DNA of 64,000 bases from Desulfatibacillum aliphaticivorans DSM 15576 (GTDB lineage Bacteria > Desulfobacterota > Desulfobacteria > Desulfobacterales > Desulfatibacillaceae), in contig NZ_AUCT01000003.1 in the NCBI RefSeq assembly GCF_000429905.1, forward strand, positions 372,001-436,000, in the 5' to 3' direction. The position numbers were made by a program, and so were the translations under genes. Within the stretch, counting starts at the first letter, position 1. Each line of letters starts with the position of its first letter. The notes under the pieces were generated by a model. The model did not search any database. It saw only the letters and a program-made list of their open reading frames with translations, and was not told the origin of the DNA. Shown one piece after another: positions 56,515-64,000 of this stretch.

Positions 56515-58149
56515 ATGATGGGTAAAACACCGAACATGACCGATTATCAAAAAGAGTACGACGAATTTAAATGGGAAGTCCCCGAGTATTTCAACTTCGC
56601 CGGAGACGTCATCGACAAGTGGGCTCAAGACCCTGAGAAACTCGCCATGTTGTGGGTGGACGACGACGGAAACGAGGTTCGCAAGACCTTCGCGCAATTG
56701 AGCGCCGCCTCCAAAAAGCTGGCCAACCTGCTGACAAGCCTGGGCGTGGGCCAGGGAGACGTTGTGATGGTCGTCCTGCCCCGGAACATCGAGTGGTGGG
56801 AAGTCTTCACCGCATGCATCCGCATGGGCGCCCTGCTGGCCCCCGGCACCACCCAGTTGACCTCCAAGGACCTCCAGTTCCGGGCCAACAAAGCGGAAGC
56901 CTCCTGCATCATCACCAATCCGGAGTTGGCCGAAAAATTCGATAAGGTCGCCGACGAGTGCCCCACGGTCAAATCCAAAATCATCATCACCGAACCCAGG
57001 GAAGACTGGACCTTCTACACCGAGGCCGTGGAAGCCGCGTCCGACCAATTCGAGACCGCCAAGACCAAAAGCAGCGACAACTGCCTGGTTTACTTCACCT
57101 CGGGCACCGTGGGGTTCCCCAAAATGGCACTGCACACCCATGCGTCCTATCCCATCGGCCATCAGGTGACCGGCAAATACTGGCTGGACCTCAAGCCTGA
57201 GGACATGCACTGGAACGTGAGCGACACCGGCTGGGCCAAGGCCGCCTGGAGCAGCTATTTCGGCCCTTGGAACATGGGCGCAGCCCAGTTCATCCACCAT
57301 ACAGACCGGTTCGATCCCATCAAAACCCTGGAGCTTTTGGCTCAATACCCCATCACCACCATGTGCGGCGCCCCGACCATCTACCGCATGCTGGTGCTTC
57401 AGGACCTTGCCAAGTTCAAGTTCCCCACGCTCCGGCATTGCGTGGGCGCGGGCGAGCCTTTGAATCCCGAAATCATCGAAGTCTGGAAGAAAGCCACCGG
57501 CTGCGTGATCCGCGACGGCTACGGCCAGACCGAAACCGTGCTTTTGGCCGGCAGCTTCCCCTGCATCGAGCCCCGGTTCGGCTCCATGGGCAGGCCCACC
57601 CCGGGCATTGAGCTTAAGGTCATTGACGAAGATTGCAACGAATTGCCCCCCAACACCGAGGGCGACATCGCCATCAAGGTCAAGCCCAACCGGCCCGTGG
57701 GGCTTTTCAAGGAATACTGGAAGGAGCCCGACCGCACCGCCTCCGTGTATCGCGGCGATTACTACCTCACCGGCGACAGAGCTTATGTGGACGAAGACGG
57801 ATATTTCTGGTTCGTGGGCCGCGCCGACGATGTGATCCTGACCTCGGGATACCGCATCGGACCCTTTGAAGTGGAAAGCGCCCTCATCGAGCATCCGGCC
57901 GTGGCCGAGTCCGCCGTGGTTTCCAGCCCGGACGAAACAAGGGGCGAAGTGGTCAAGGCATTCGTCATCCTGGCGGGCGGTTTCACCGCAAGCGACGAAC
58001 TGGCCAAGGAGCTTCAGGAGCACGTGAAAAACGTGACAGCGCCCTACAAGTATCCCCGCAAGATCGAGTTTGTGGACGTCCTGCCTAAGACCGTGAGCGG
58101 AAAGATCCGCCGGGTCCAGCTTCGTAACCAGGAATGGGGCAAGGAATAA
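56515..58149 (+). CDS. Acyl-CoA synthetase, medium-chain (ACSM/MACS) type
   Basis: 544 aa; AGGAGG is 7 bases before ATG 56515. ANL-superfamily motifs: P-loop YFTSGTVGFPK (usual TSGTTGxPK, here Val for the second Thr), YGQTET, TGDRAYVDEDGYFWFVGR, and the catalytic Lys in PKTVSGKIRR. The overall pattern fits mammalian ACSM and bacterial medium-chain/benzoate-type acyl-CoA ligases. It activates a carboxylic acid to its CoA thioester via an acyl-AMP. No beta-oxidation gene is adjacent. Confidence 0.92.
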   Translation: MMGKTPNMTDYQKEYDEFKWEVPEYFNFAGDVIDKWAQDPEKLAMLWVDDDGNEVRKTFAQLSAASKKLANLLTSLGVGQGDVVMVVLPRNIEWWEVFTACIRMGALLAPGTTQLTSKDLQFRANKAEASCIITNPELAEKFDKVADECPTVKSKIIITEPREDWTFYTEAVEAASDQFETAKTKSSDNCLVYFTSGTVGFPKMALHTHASYPIGHQVTGKYWLDLKPEDMHWNVSDTGWAKAAWSSYFGPWNMGAAQFIHHTDRFDPIKTLELLAQYPITTMCGAPTIYRMLVLQDLAKFKFPTLRHCVGAGEPLNPEIIEVWKKATGCVIRDGYGQTETVLLAGSFPCIEPRFGSMGRPTPGIELKVIDEDCNELPPNTEGDIAIKVKPNRPVGLFKEYWKEPDRTASVYRGDYYLTGDRAYVDEDGYFWFVGRADDVILTSGYRIGPFEVESALIEHPAVAESAVVSSPDETRGEVVKAFVILAGGFTASDELAKELQEHVKNVTAPYKYPRKIEFVDVLPKTVSGKIRRVQLRNQEWGKE

Positions 58150-58180
58150 ACGGAATATATCTGATTGACTGAAAACACTG

Positions 58181-58216
58181 CGGCCGCATCCTGTTTGATT
58201 ATAGAGGGTGCGGCCG
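58181..58216. terminator. Hairpin between convergent genes
   Basis: CGGCCGCA and TGCGGCCG form a perfect 8 bp stem with a 20-base loop between the acyl-CoA synthetase (forward) and the sensor kinase (reverse). No U-run, so termination is only suggested by position. Confidence 0.45.
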
Positions 58217-58315
58217 TCCGCCGGTAAGCGCCAAATTAACGCGCACAGCGCGTTTGGGCAAGGATCTTTGGTGTGCATAGGGCGTTCAAAATCAACGGCG
58301 AGGATATTTTATAAA

Positions 58316-61300
58316 TCACGCATTGTCATTAACATGAGCCAAGGGCAGGCGGATTATGAAATTGGCGCCATTGCCCGACGAGGAAACCACATCCATGGTT
58401 CCGCCGTGATTCTGCGTGATGATGAAATACGAGACGGACAGCCCAAGTCCGGTTCCTTCACCCACGGGTTTTGTCGTGAAAAAGGGTTCAAAAATCCGGG
58501 ACACGGTTGCCTTGTCCATGCCAGGGCCGTTGTCCTGGATTTCCATGCGCAGCATGTTTTCTTCCCTGGCAAGCCGTAAGACAAAACAGGGCGTGTACCC
58601 GCCGCTTGCATCCAAGGATTGCATGGCATGGGCGCCGTTTCGGAGAATGTTAAGCAGGACCTGCTGGATTTTAGTCCCTTCACAAGAAATTTCAGGAAGA
58701 TTTTCCTCATATTCTTTGATGATTTTGATTGTTTTGAAATCCTGCTGCTTTTTCAAGTCATAATCCGTGGACGCCAGTTCAAGGATTTTATCCATAAGGT
58801 GCACCGGATGATGGAGTGAAAAAGTCTCATTGGATTTCCTGGCGAAGCTGAGCATATTTTTGACGATTTCCGCCACCCTTTTGCCGGACTCATCAATGGC
58901 GTCCAGCATCCTGAATATGCTTCTCTTTTCCATGTACGCCATGATCACATCCATGGACGCTCCCGCCTCTTCTGCGGCGCGGATGTTTGCCGGCAATTCC
59001 AATTGCTCCAGCCTTGACCGCATCACATTCGCAGTCTGTATGATGCCGGCCAGGGGGTTGTTTATCTCGTGAGCCATGCCTGCAGCCAGCCCGCCAACGG
59101 ACAGCATTTTTTCATTCTGGATCATCAACTCCTCAAGCCGCACCTGTTCCGTCACGTCATCCACCCGGATAACGGCGCCTTCCACGCCATTGGCTACCAG
59201 GGGATAAATGGTGATATCCTCGTAACGGGTTTCCTCCTGGCTTCGGCTGGGGGCCTTTGAATTATGGAGCACCTGGCGGTCCCGGATGGAAGCCTGGATG
59301 CGTTCCATTTCAATTGACAGGCCGGAGAACACCTTGGCCAGGGGTTGGAACCGGGCGTTTTCCGAGCGTATCCCGGTGACCTGCTCGGCCCGTTTATTCC
59401 ACTGGGTGACCCTCCCTTTGGAGTCCACCCCCACCAGGACCGAAGGCATGGAGTCAATGATGTTGGACAGGTAGTTGCGCAAGCGGCGCAATTCTTCTTC
59501 GTCCTTCTTTTGTTGGGTGACGTCCACGCCGACGCCTACTACGCCGATGACCTTTCCATCGGAATCCTTTAACGGAGAATAGGACCCTCGCATCCACAAC
59601 TCGGTTCCGTCCAATTTAGGGACCTTAATCTCAACGCCGCCAACCATCTCGCCTTGCATCGCCCTGTTCATATAACGCCATGCCGGCGTCTCTTTTACGC
59701 CGGGGAAGAGATCCCAAACAGTTCTGCCCACCACATCCCGCCTCGGTTGATCGAAACATTCTTCATGCCTCCTATTGACAAGCTGATAAACAAATTCCTG
59801 GTCTATCGTCGCCACGGACTCATCCATGGATTCCAAAATATTGCTGAGCAGCCGCCTGCTTTTTCGCAATTCCTCTTCCGCCTGTTTGCGCTCGGTGATA
59901 TCCTGAATAAAGGCGACCGCATATCTCAGCCCTTCGTATTCGAACAGGCTGCTGCTAACTTCCACAGGAACCTCGGAGCCGTCTTGCCTGAGGTGCACAG
60001 ATTCGAAGCACTCCCCTTCTTTTTGGGCTTTTGCAATATTCCAGGCCGCCTCGTCGTCTAACTTTGCCTGAAAGGGATCAACCTCCCAAGTACCCATGGA
60101 GGCCAGTTCCTCCCGCGTATACCCCAGCATCCGGGCGGCGGCCTCATTGACATCCAGGATGCGCCTGCCTTCGCCGATCAGGTAGATCCCCAAGGGGGCG
60201 TTTTCGAAACTGAACCGGGTGATGCGCAAGGATTCTTCCATTTTTCGGCGTTCGGTGATATCCCAAAAGATGCCTAGAACGCCGCTGACTTCCCCCGCAT
60301 CATCCCGTATCGGAATTTTAACGGTCTGAACAACCATGGTTTCTCCGTCTTTGATATAGGATTCCTCAATTTCCTCCGATTCCCCCGCCGAGAGTATCCG
60401 TTCATCATCGGACCGGTATTTTTCGGCAATTTCCTTTGGAAACAGATCAAAGTCATTTTTCCCTTCAATCTGCGCCTCCGTCATATTCACATCCTGTGCG
60501 TAATTCCGGTTGCATGAAACATATTTAAAATTTTTGTCTTTAAGGAAAATTCGCTGCGGAATATTATTGACGAGAGTCTTGTATTTGGACTCGCTTTCGC
60601 GAAGCCCTTGATTCAGCCTCGACATCTCCGCAACTTTGGACGTGATCTCCGCCGCCATGGCATTAAACGCCCAGGCAAGTTTACCGATTTCATCCTTGGC
60701 CCGGATCGGGACCGCTACATCAAAGGCGCCGTCTTCAACCCGTTTCATGGCGTGCATCAGCTGGCTGATGGGACGCAAAATAATCGTATTCAAGCCAAAA
60801 ATGCCAAAGATAATTACGAGAAGAGGAACCAAAAAAAGAAAAACAAACACCGCCGTCAGAGTGGAGCGGCTTGCATTTTCCAATTTCACATTGGCGGCGT
60901 CCAGATCTGATTTGGCTTTTGCAACAACGGCGTTCATCTCCGTTGATTTGGCGGCCGAGTCAAAAGCGTCTCTTGCTTCTGCAATCTGTGTTTGGTAGCG
61001 CAAAAGGGTCGCATCCGACTCGCCAATCAATCGCTCAAGGGATTCGATTTGGGCGAACAGTTCCGAAAACAAGGCGAGAAGACTGCCGTCCGAATCAATC
61101 AGTTCAAGCTGCGAGGAAATAAATCGCTGATTTTTCATGACCACGCTTTTGTGTTCGTTGGAAAAATTTCTGGATATCAAGCTGTTGAGCGCAACCAGCG
61201 TCAGTTGATTCAGGCTTTTTAAGACATAAGGCGCCAAGGCGCCTTTTTCGGAAGCATCCCCTCCCATGACGCGTTCCAACTGAAGGATGGCCAAAACCGT

Positions 61301-61714
61301 GGATATCCTATCATCCAATTGATAATACAAAGAATTAATTTCAATCCTGATATCGTCGAAAGCCTCATCAATATCCGCCGACGCCTTTTCCTTCGATGCA
61401 ATCAGATCCACCAGCCGCAGCCTTGACTCAGACAAAATGTCATAACCTGGCATTTGCTGTCCGGCGGGCAGGAGGAATTGCTCCCTGGCAAGGGACGGGA
61501 CATGTTCCTGGGCCGCGATGTCCGAAACCGAACGAATCAAACTGGTCTTCCATTCTTCAAACTCCTGAATATCCGCCAGTTTTTTGTCTACACTGTCCCG
61601 GATGTTTCGATTTGCCAAGACTTCGTGTTGGGTCCAGATGCTCATAAAGGCGAGGAGGACGAAAACAATAAAAAATACGGCGCCTGCAGCAAAAATTTTA
61701 CTTTTTATCGTCAT
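58316..61714 (-). CDS. Multi-PAS sensor histidine kinase
   Basis: 1132 aa. A first TM helix (about 7-25), a helical periplasmic domain, a second TM (about 287-307), HAMP, then four PAS/PAC units (around 385-500, 510-625, 635-755, 760-880). The kinase core has the H-box HEINNPLAG, N-box region NILRNGAHAM, G1 DNGPGM, F-box FEPFFTT and G2 GEGTGLGLS. No receiver domain and no adjacent response regulator, so the partner lies elsewhere. It overlaps the cache-domain gene by 17 bp; that protein may deliver the signal. Confidence 0.93.
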   Translation of the reverse strand: MTIKSKIFAAGAVFFIVFVLLAFMSIWTQHEVLANRNIRDSVDKKLADIQEFEEWKTSLIRSVSDIAAQEHVPSLAREQFLLPAGQQMPGYDILSESRLRLVDLIASKEKASADIDEAFDDIRIEINSLYYQLDDRISTVLAILQLERVMGGDASEKGALAPYVLKSLNQLTLVALNSLISRNFSNEHKSVVMKNQRFISSQLELIDSDGSLLALFSELFAQIESLERLIGESDATLLRYQTQIAEARDAFDSAAKSTEMNAVVAKAKSDLDAANVKLENASRSTLTAVFVFLFLVPLLVIIFGIFGLNTIILRPISQLMHAMKRVEDGAFDVAVPIRAKDEIGKLAWAFNAMAAEITSKVAEMSRLNQGLRESESKYKTLVNNIPQRIFLKDKNFKYVSCNRNYAQDVNMTEAQIEGKNDFDLFPKEIAEKYRSDDERILSAGESEEIEESYIKDGETMVVQTVKIPIRDDAGEVSGVLGIFWDITERRKMEESLRITRFSFENAPLGIYLIGEGRRILDVNEAAARMLGYTREELASMGTWEVDPFQAKLDDEAAWNIAKAQKEGECFESVHLRQDGSEVPVEVSSSLFEYEGLRYAVAFIQDITERKQAEEELRKSRRLLSNILESMDESVATIDQEFVYQLVNRRHEECFDQPRRDVVGRTVWDLFPGVKETPAWRYMNRAMQGEMVGGVEIKVPKLDGTELWMRGSYSPLKDSDGKVIGVVGVGVDVTQQKKDEEELRRLRNYLSNIIDSMPSVLVGVDSKGRVTQWNKRAEQVTGIRSENARFQPLAKVFSGLSIEMERIQASIRDRQVLHNSKAPSRSQEETRYEDITIYPLVANGVEGAVIRVDDVTEQVRLEELMIQNEKMLSVGGLAAGMAHEINNPLAGIIQTANVMRSRLEQLELPANIRAAEEAGASMDVIMAYMEKRSIFRMLDAIDESGKRVAEIVKNMLSFARKSNETFSLHHPVHLMDKILELASTDYDLKKQQDFKTIKIIKEYEENLPEISCEGTKIQQVLLNILRNGAHAMQSLDASGGYTPCFVLRLAREENMLRMEIQDNGPGMDKATVSRIFEPFFTTKPVGEGTGLGLSVSYFIITQNHGGTMDVVSSSGNGANFIIRLPLAHVNDNA

Positions 61715-62246
61715 GCTGAAAATCCTTGTTTTTGTTTTTCCAGAACCCGCATCCCACCCAGGCTTTTTGCCCGTCTTGCAGGGTAATCCCCCTCACATAG
61801 GAATATTTTGACATAAGCGTCTTCGTATAAGGGTTCAGCCAATCATATTCAATCCATCCCTCGCCGTCCTTCTCAATCATCCGGGCGATCTCAAAAAAAA
61901 GCAGCCTGCCGCTGGGCGTTCTCAGATTCCACATATTCTTCCCAACAAGCTCCGGACGACTTCCCTGCCCGCAGCATACGGCCTCTTTTTTTTCGATATT
62001 GTAGCAATGTATAAAAACATAAAGACCATTTTCCCGGTCGAAAAAATCCGGGTTGGTTTGAAGGGCGTGCTGCACCGCGGGCATGTCGCCGGAATGCAGG
62101 CGGACGTAATCATAAGCCGCGTCGACAATCCCTTTTGTTTTTGCGGCGATGTCCTGAATAGGCTCATTGTCCTGGGCAGTCGATGCAGGCGCGAACCCTA
62201 AAACCAGGAGTATCATTACCATTAAAACAGGCCCCGTGCATTTCAT
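61698..62246 (-). CDS. Periplasmic single-cache-domain protein
   Basis: 182 aa from ATG 62246, with GGGGAGG 11 bases upstream; a longer reading from 62294 lacks a site. A Sec signal peptide (to about STAQD) is followed by a cache-like domain: AAYDYVRLHSGDMPAVQHAL, NGLYVFIHCYN, GKNMWNLRTPSG, WIEYDWLNP. Small soluble cache proteins of this kind bind ligands in the periplasm. It overlaps the histidine kinase and likely acts as its detachable sensor or accessory. Confidence 0.8.
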   Translation of the reverse strand: MKCTGPVLMVMILLVLGFAPASTAQDNEPIQDIAAKTKGIVDAAYDYVRLHSGDMPAVQHALQTNPDFFDRENGLYVFIHCYNIEKKEAVCCGQGSRPELVGKNMWNLRTPSGRLLFFEIARMIEKDGEGWIEYDWLNPYTKTLMSKYSYVRGITLQDGQKAWVGCGFWKNKNKDFQHDDKK

Positions 62247-62497
62247 GGGCAAATACCTCCCCGCTTGCGGATCAATTGGAATCGGTTTGCTCACCTGTTA
62301 GGAGCGAAACCAATATGCAACTAACATACTACCAAGCCGGAAGGGATGAGGTAAAGCAATGTGAATACTCGGGCCCGGTCACGAAAAGACCGGTTTCAAA
62401 TAAGTTGAGGCCCAAGGGATAGCTGAGAGCCTCCCACGGTCCTCTTTGGGAATAAAATTAATGGTGAGATAATGATTGACGAAGCCCCGGCCTGTCA

Positions 62498-62519
62498 TGT
62501 ACCATATACTAAACGATAA
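62498..62519 (+). repeat. Direct repeat, first copy
   Basis: This 22-mer (starting TGTACCATATACTAAAC) recurs at 62833-62854 with 18 of 22 bases the same; all four differences are transitions. The second copy ends just before the ribosome-binding site of the C25 peptidase gene. Confidence 0.6.
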
Positions 62520-62777
62520 ACATATTACGACAAATTCATGCAACTGGCATAGGGTTGACGAATCTCAAAGAACTGAAGCGGCGCGCTAAGTCGAAGACCG
62601 GTAATGAATATCCATTCTCTTGCCGACGGGCGCCTTTGCGCAGACTTTGTTAACCATTTGGTATATTGGGATTTTTGCCAAGCTGATAGTTTAATCAATG
62701 ATCCGTAAATGGGCTTCATGGGGCCTTTGTTTTTTCGCCCCTTGATAGAGGCGTTAAAACAAGGCTTTTTAGATGCG

Positions 62778-62820
62778 TCATGATTCGCCCCGGGTGTGAG
62801 AGGCGAGTCATGATTTTTTT
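62778..62820 (+). terminator. Rho-independent terminator upstream of the peptidase gene
   Basis: TCATGATTCGCC (62778-62789) pairs with GGCGAGTCATGA (62802-62813) over 12 bp with one G-T pair, followed by seven T. It lies 48 bp before ATG 62868, so it ends an upstream transcript or attenuates the peptidase gene. Confidence 0.82.
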
Positions 62821-62832
62821 AAAATCATTATG

Positions 62833-62854
62833 TGTATTATGTACTAAACAATAA
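62833..62854 (+). repeat. Direct repeat, second copy
   Basis: Second copy of the 22-mer at 62498, 335 bp away, lying between the terminator at 62778-62820 and AAGGAGG of the peptidase gene. Confidence 0.6.
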
Positions 62855-62867
62855 CAAGGAGGCGGCC

Positions 62868-64000
62868 ATGGAAAAAAGAAAATGGATCTCAGCGTCCGGA
62901 AAAGCCGACATCGGCAAGGAAGCGGACAAGTCAATCTCCAAGACGGATTACTCCAAAGTGCGCAGTCTGGGGGTTGACGATCAGGGCGGCGGCGCCACAA
63001 TCGTAACATACGAATTGACCGGCGCCTGGATGGATGAACTGGAGTATCGGGGGAATGTGTATGACCTCATCGACATTCCCAGCGCGGGGGTGCACACGCA
63101 GCCGGGCCATCCGGCCGTCCCCCAGGAAGGGCTCTTTGTGGCCATTCCGCCCAACGCAAAGGTTACGGCGGTAAAGCTGCTCAAGGAGACGGATCGCGAG
63201 CTTGACGGGAAATACAACCTGATTCCCGTGGCGGAGCCCTCCATCGAAGGTCATGCGGAGGTGTACAAACCGGACCCCGGCATATACGGGAAAGACGCAT
63301 TTGCGCCGGATCAGCCCTTCGAGTTCGTGGGGGAAAAACGGGTTTCCGGCCGTTTGGTGGCGCACATATTGGTTTTTCCGGCCAAGTACAATCCCCAGAC
63401 TGGCAAGGTCGTTTTGGTGGAAAGTTTGGAATTGGAAGTGACCTACGACACCAAGCCCGGCATGGACTGCGCCCCCATGAAACGCGGCCAGGCATCCAAC
63501 GCCATTCTGGACTCCCTGATTCTCGACGCGGAAACGGCCTCTAAGATGGAAGACAAGCTGGGCGCAGACGTGGACGTAAAAGCGGCAGAACCCAAAAAGC
63601 TCAAGGACCCCGGCAACCACGGCGATTTTGTCATCGTGACCACCGGCGATCTCAAGGACGCCTTTAAAAATTTCATCGACATTCGCAACCTGGACCACAC
63701 GGTCAAGCTCGCACTGCTGAATGACATCAAGAAGGAATTCCCGGCAACCGGGGACGATGTTTCCATCAAGGATTTTCTAACCTATGCCTACAATAACTGG
63801 GCGCTGCGCCCCAAATGGGTGATCCTGGGAGGAGACGCGGACAAAATCCCCACCCACCATACGGCCTGCGCAACCTGGAACGATCCGGGCGACGAGCCGC
63901 ATCATGGGCTCATGGCCTCGGATCATTTCTATGCCGACATATCCGGAGATATTCTGCCGGAACTCCTGGTCGGCCGCTTTCCGGCAAGCGACTCCGATAC
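62868..64000 (+). CDS. Peptidase C25 (gingipain)-family protein, 3' truncated by window edge
   Basis: At least 377 codons from ATG 62868, with AAGGAGG six bases upstream; no stop before the window ends. The first 230 residues resemble a gingipain propeptide (KYNPQTGKVVLVESLELEVT). The catalytic domain starts near 246: DFVIVTTGDLKDAFKNFID, IKDFLTYAYNNW, PKWVILGGDADKIPTH, then ASDHFYADISGDILPELLVG and RFPAS, all typical of C25. The catalytic His-Cys pair would lie beyond the edge. No signal peptide is evident at the N-terminus (MEKRKWISASGKADIG), odd for a secreted protease family. Confidence 0.85.
   Translation, partial: MEKRKWISASGKADIGKEADKSISKTDYSKVRSLGVDDQGGGATIVTYELTGAWMDELEYRGNVYDLIDIPSAGVHTQPGHPAVPQEGLFVAIPPNAKVTAVKLLKETDRELDGKYNLIPVAEPSIEGHAEVYKPDPGIYGKDAFAPDQPFEFVGEKRVSGRLVAHILVFPAKYNPQTGKVVLVESLELEVTYDTKPGMDCAPMKRGQASNAILDSLILDAETASKMEDKLGADVDVKAAEPKKLKDPGNHGDFVIVTTGDLKDAFKNFIDIRNLDHTVKLALLNDIKKEFPATGDDVSIKDFLTYAYNNWALRPKWVILGGDADKIPTHHTACATWNDPGDEPHHGLMASDHFYADISGDILPELLVGRFPASDSD

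Larger units (their letters stand above)
62247..62867. other. 620 bp intergenic region with direct repeat and terminator
   Basis: No gene recognised. Two near-identical 22-mers lie at 62498-62519 and 62833-62854, and a strong terminator at 62778-62820; see separate entries. A short frame reading LTNLKELKRRAKSKTGNEYP at about 62553-62620 could be a decayed gene but has no start or family match. Confidence 0.4.

Noticed and set aside
56512..58278. 588-codon open frame antisense to the acyl-CoA synthetase
   Set aside because: Same reason; the forward gene has all ANL motifs and a good ribosome-binding site.
62295..62867. Possible short toxin-antitoxin gene near 62553-62620
   Set aside because: Only about 20 plausible codons, no start or ribosome-binding site, and no partner gene.

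Overview
The window looks like chromosomal DNA of a Desulfobacterota (deltaproteobacterial) anaerobe. This is an inference from content: mfd followed by SurA-type chaperones, mgtE, recO and glyQS; a ricT-holB pair beside metG; a corrinoid protein; bacteriohemerythrin; a medium-chain acyl-CoA synthetase; and a very large PAS sensor kinase. GC is in the mid-fifties by eye. A Desulfatibacillum-like sulfate reducer would fit, but no ribosomal RNA or sulfate-reduction gene is present to prove it.

Layout. 1-13910 is a forward block of mostly housekeeping genes: the end of an SLC12-type transporter, a Cys-rich ferredoxin, mfd, two SurA-like foldases, mgtE, recO, a GHMP kinase and glycyl-tRNA synthetase. 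13911-17147 has a repeat-rich gap, a PC4-like small protein, a nucleoside phosphorylase and a divergent NAD-ligase-like protein. 17223-20734 holds hemerythrin, a solute-binding-protein sensor, an aminotransferase and a frameshifted hicA toxin remnant. 20851-27773 is a reverse-strand locus: an AraC-type membrane regulator, a 1.1 kb leader or intergenic region full of inverted repeats, a radical SAM/dehalogenase-fold hydrolase fusion, and a ChlI-ChlD-type chelatase fusion. 28040-28399 is a transposase scar. 28581-34310 (reverse) holds a PBP-like transpeptidase, metG, ricT, holB and an HU/IHF gene. 34640-38521 holds an orphan TRAP receptor, a GntR regulator, a corrinoid protein and a broken [2Fe-2S] reading frame behind structured DNA. 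38917-45225 has a small unknown protein near a Fur-like site, a membrane sensor, carB and a PurF-like protein without its nucleophile. 45551-56264 has a DUF389 membrane protein and a surface-glycan cluster (GT2-radical SAM fusion, second radical SAM protein, two GT4 enzymes, a GT-C-like membrane protein, a Wzt-like ATPase and a sulfotransferase). 56515-62246 has the acyl-CoA synthetase and a cache-protein/histidine-kinase pair. 62868 onward is the start of a gingipain-family (C25) peptidase that runs off the window.

Most notable: (1) the radical SAM-hydrolase fusion coupled to a chelatase; (2) a four-Cys C-terminal module shared by two otherwise unrelated sensors that lack any classical output domain; (3) the PurF-like protein that keeps its PRPP loop and Fe-S cysteines but has Gly where the glutaminase Cys should be; (4) a glycan cluster with two radical SAM proteins, one with SPASM-like cysteines placed ahead of the radical SAM core; (5) a promoter followed by nested hairpins and a truncated ferredoxin domain beside the corrinoid protein.
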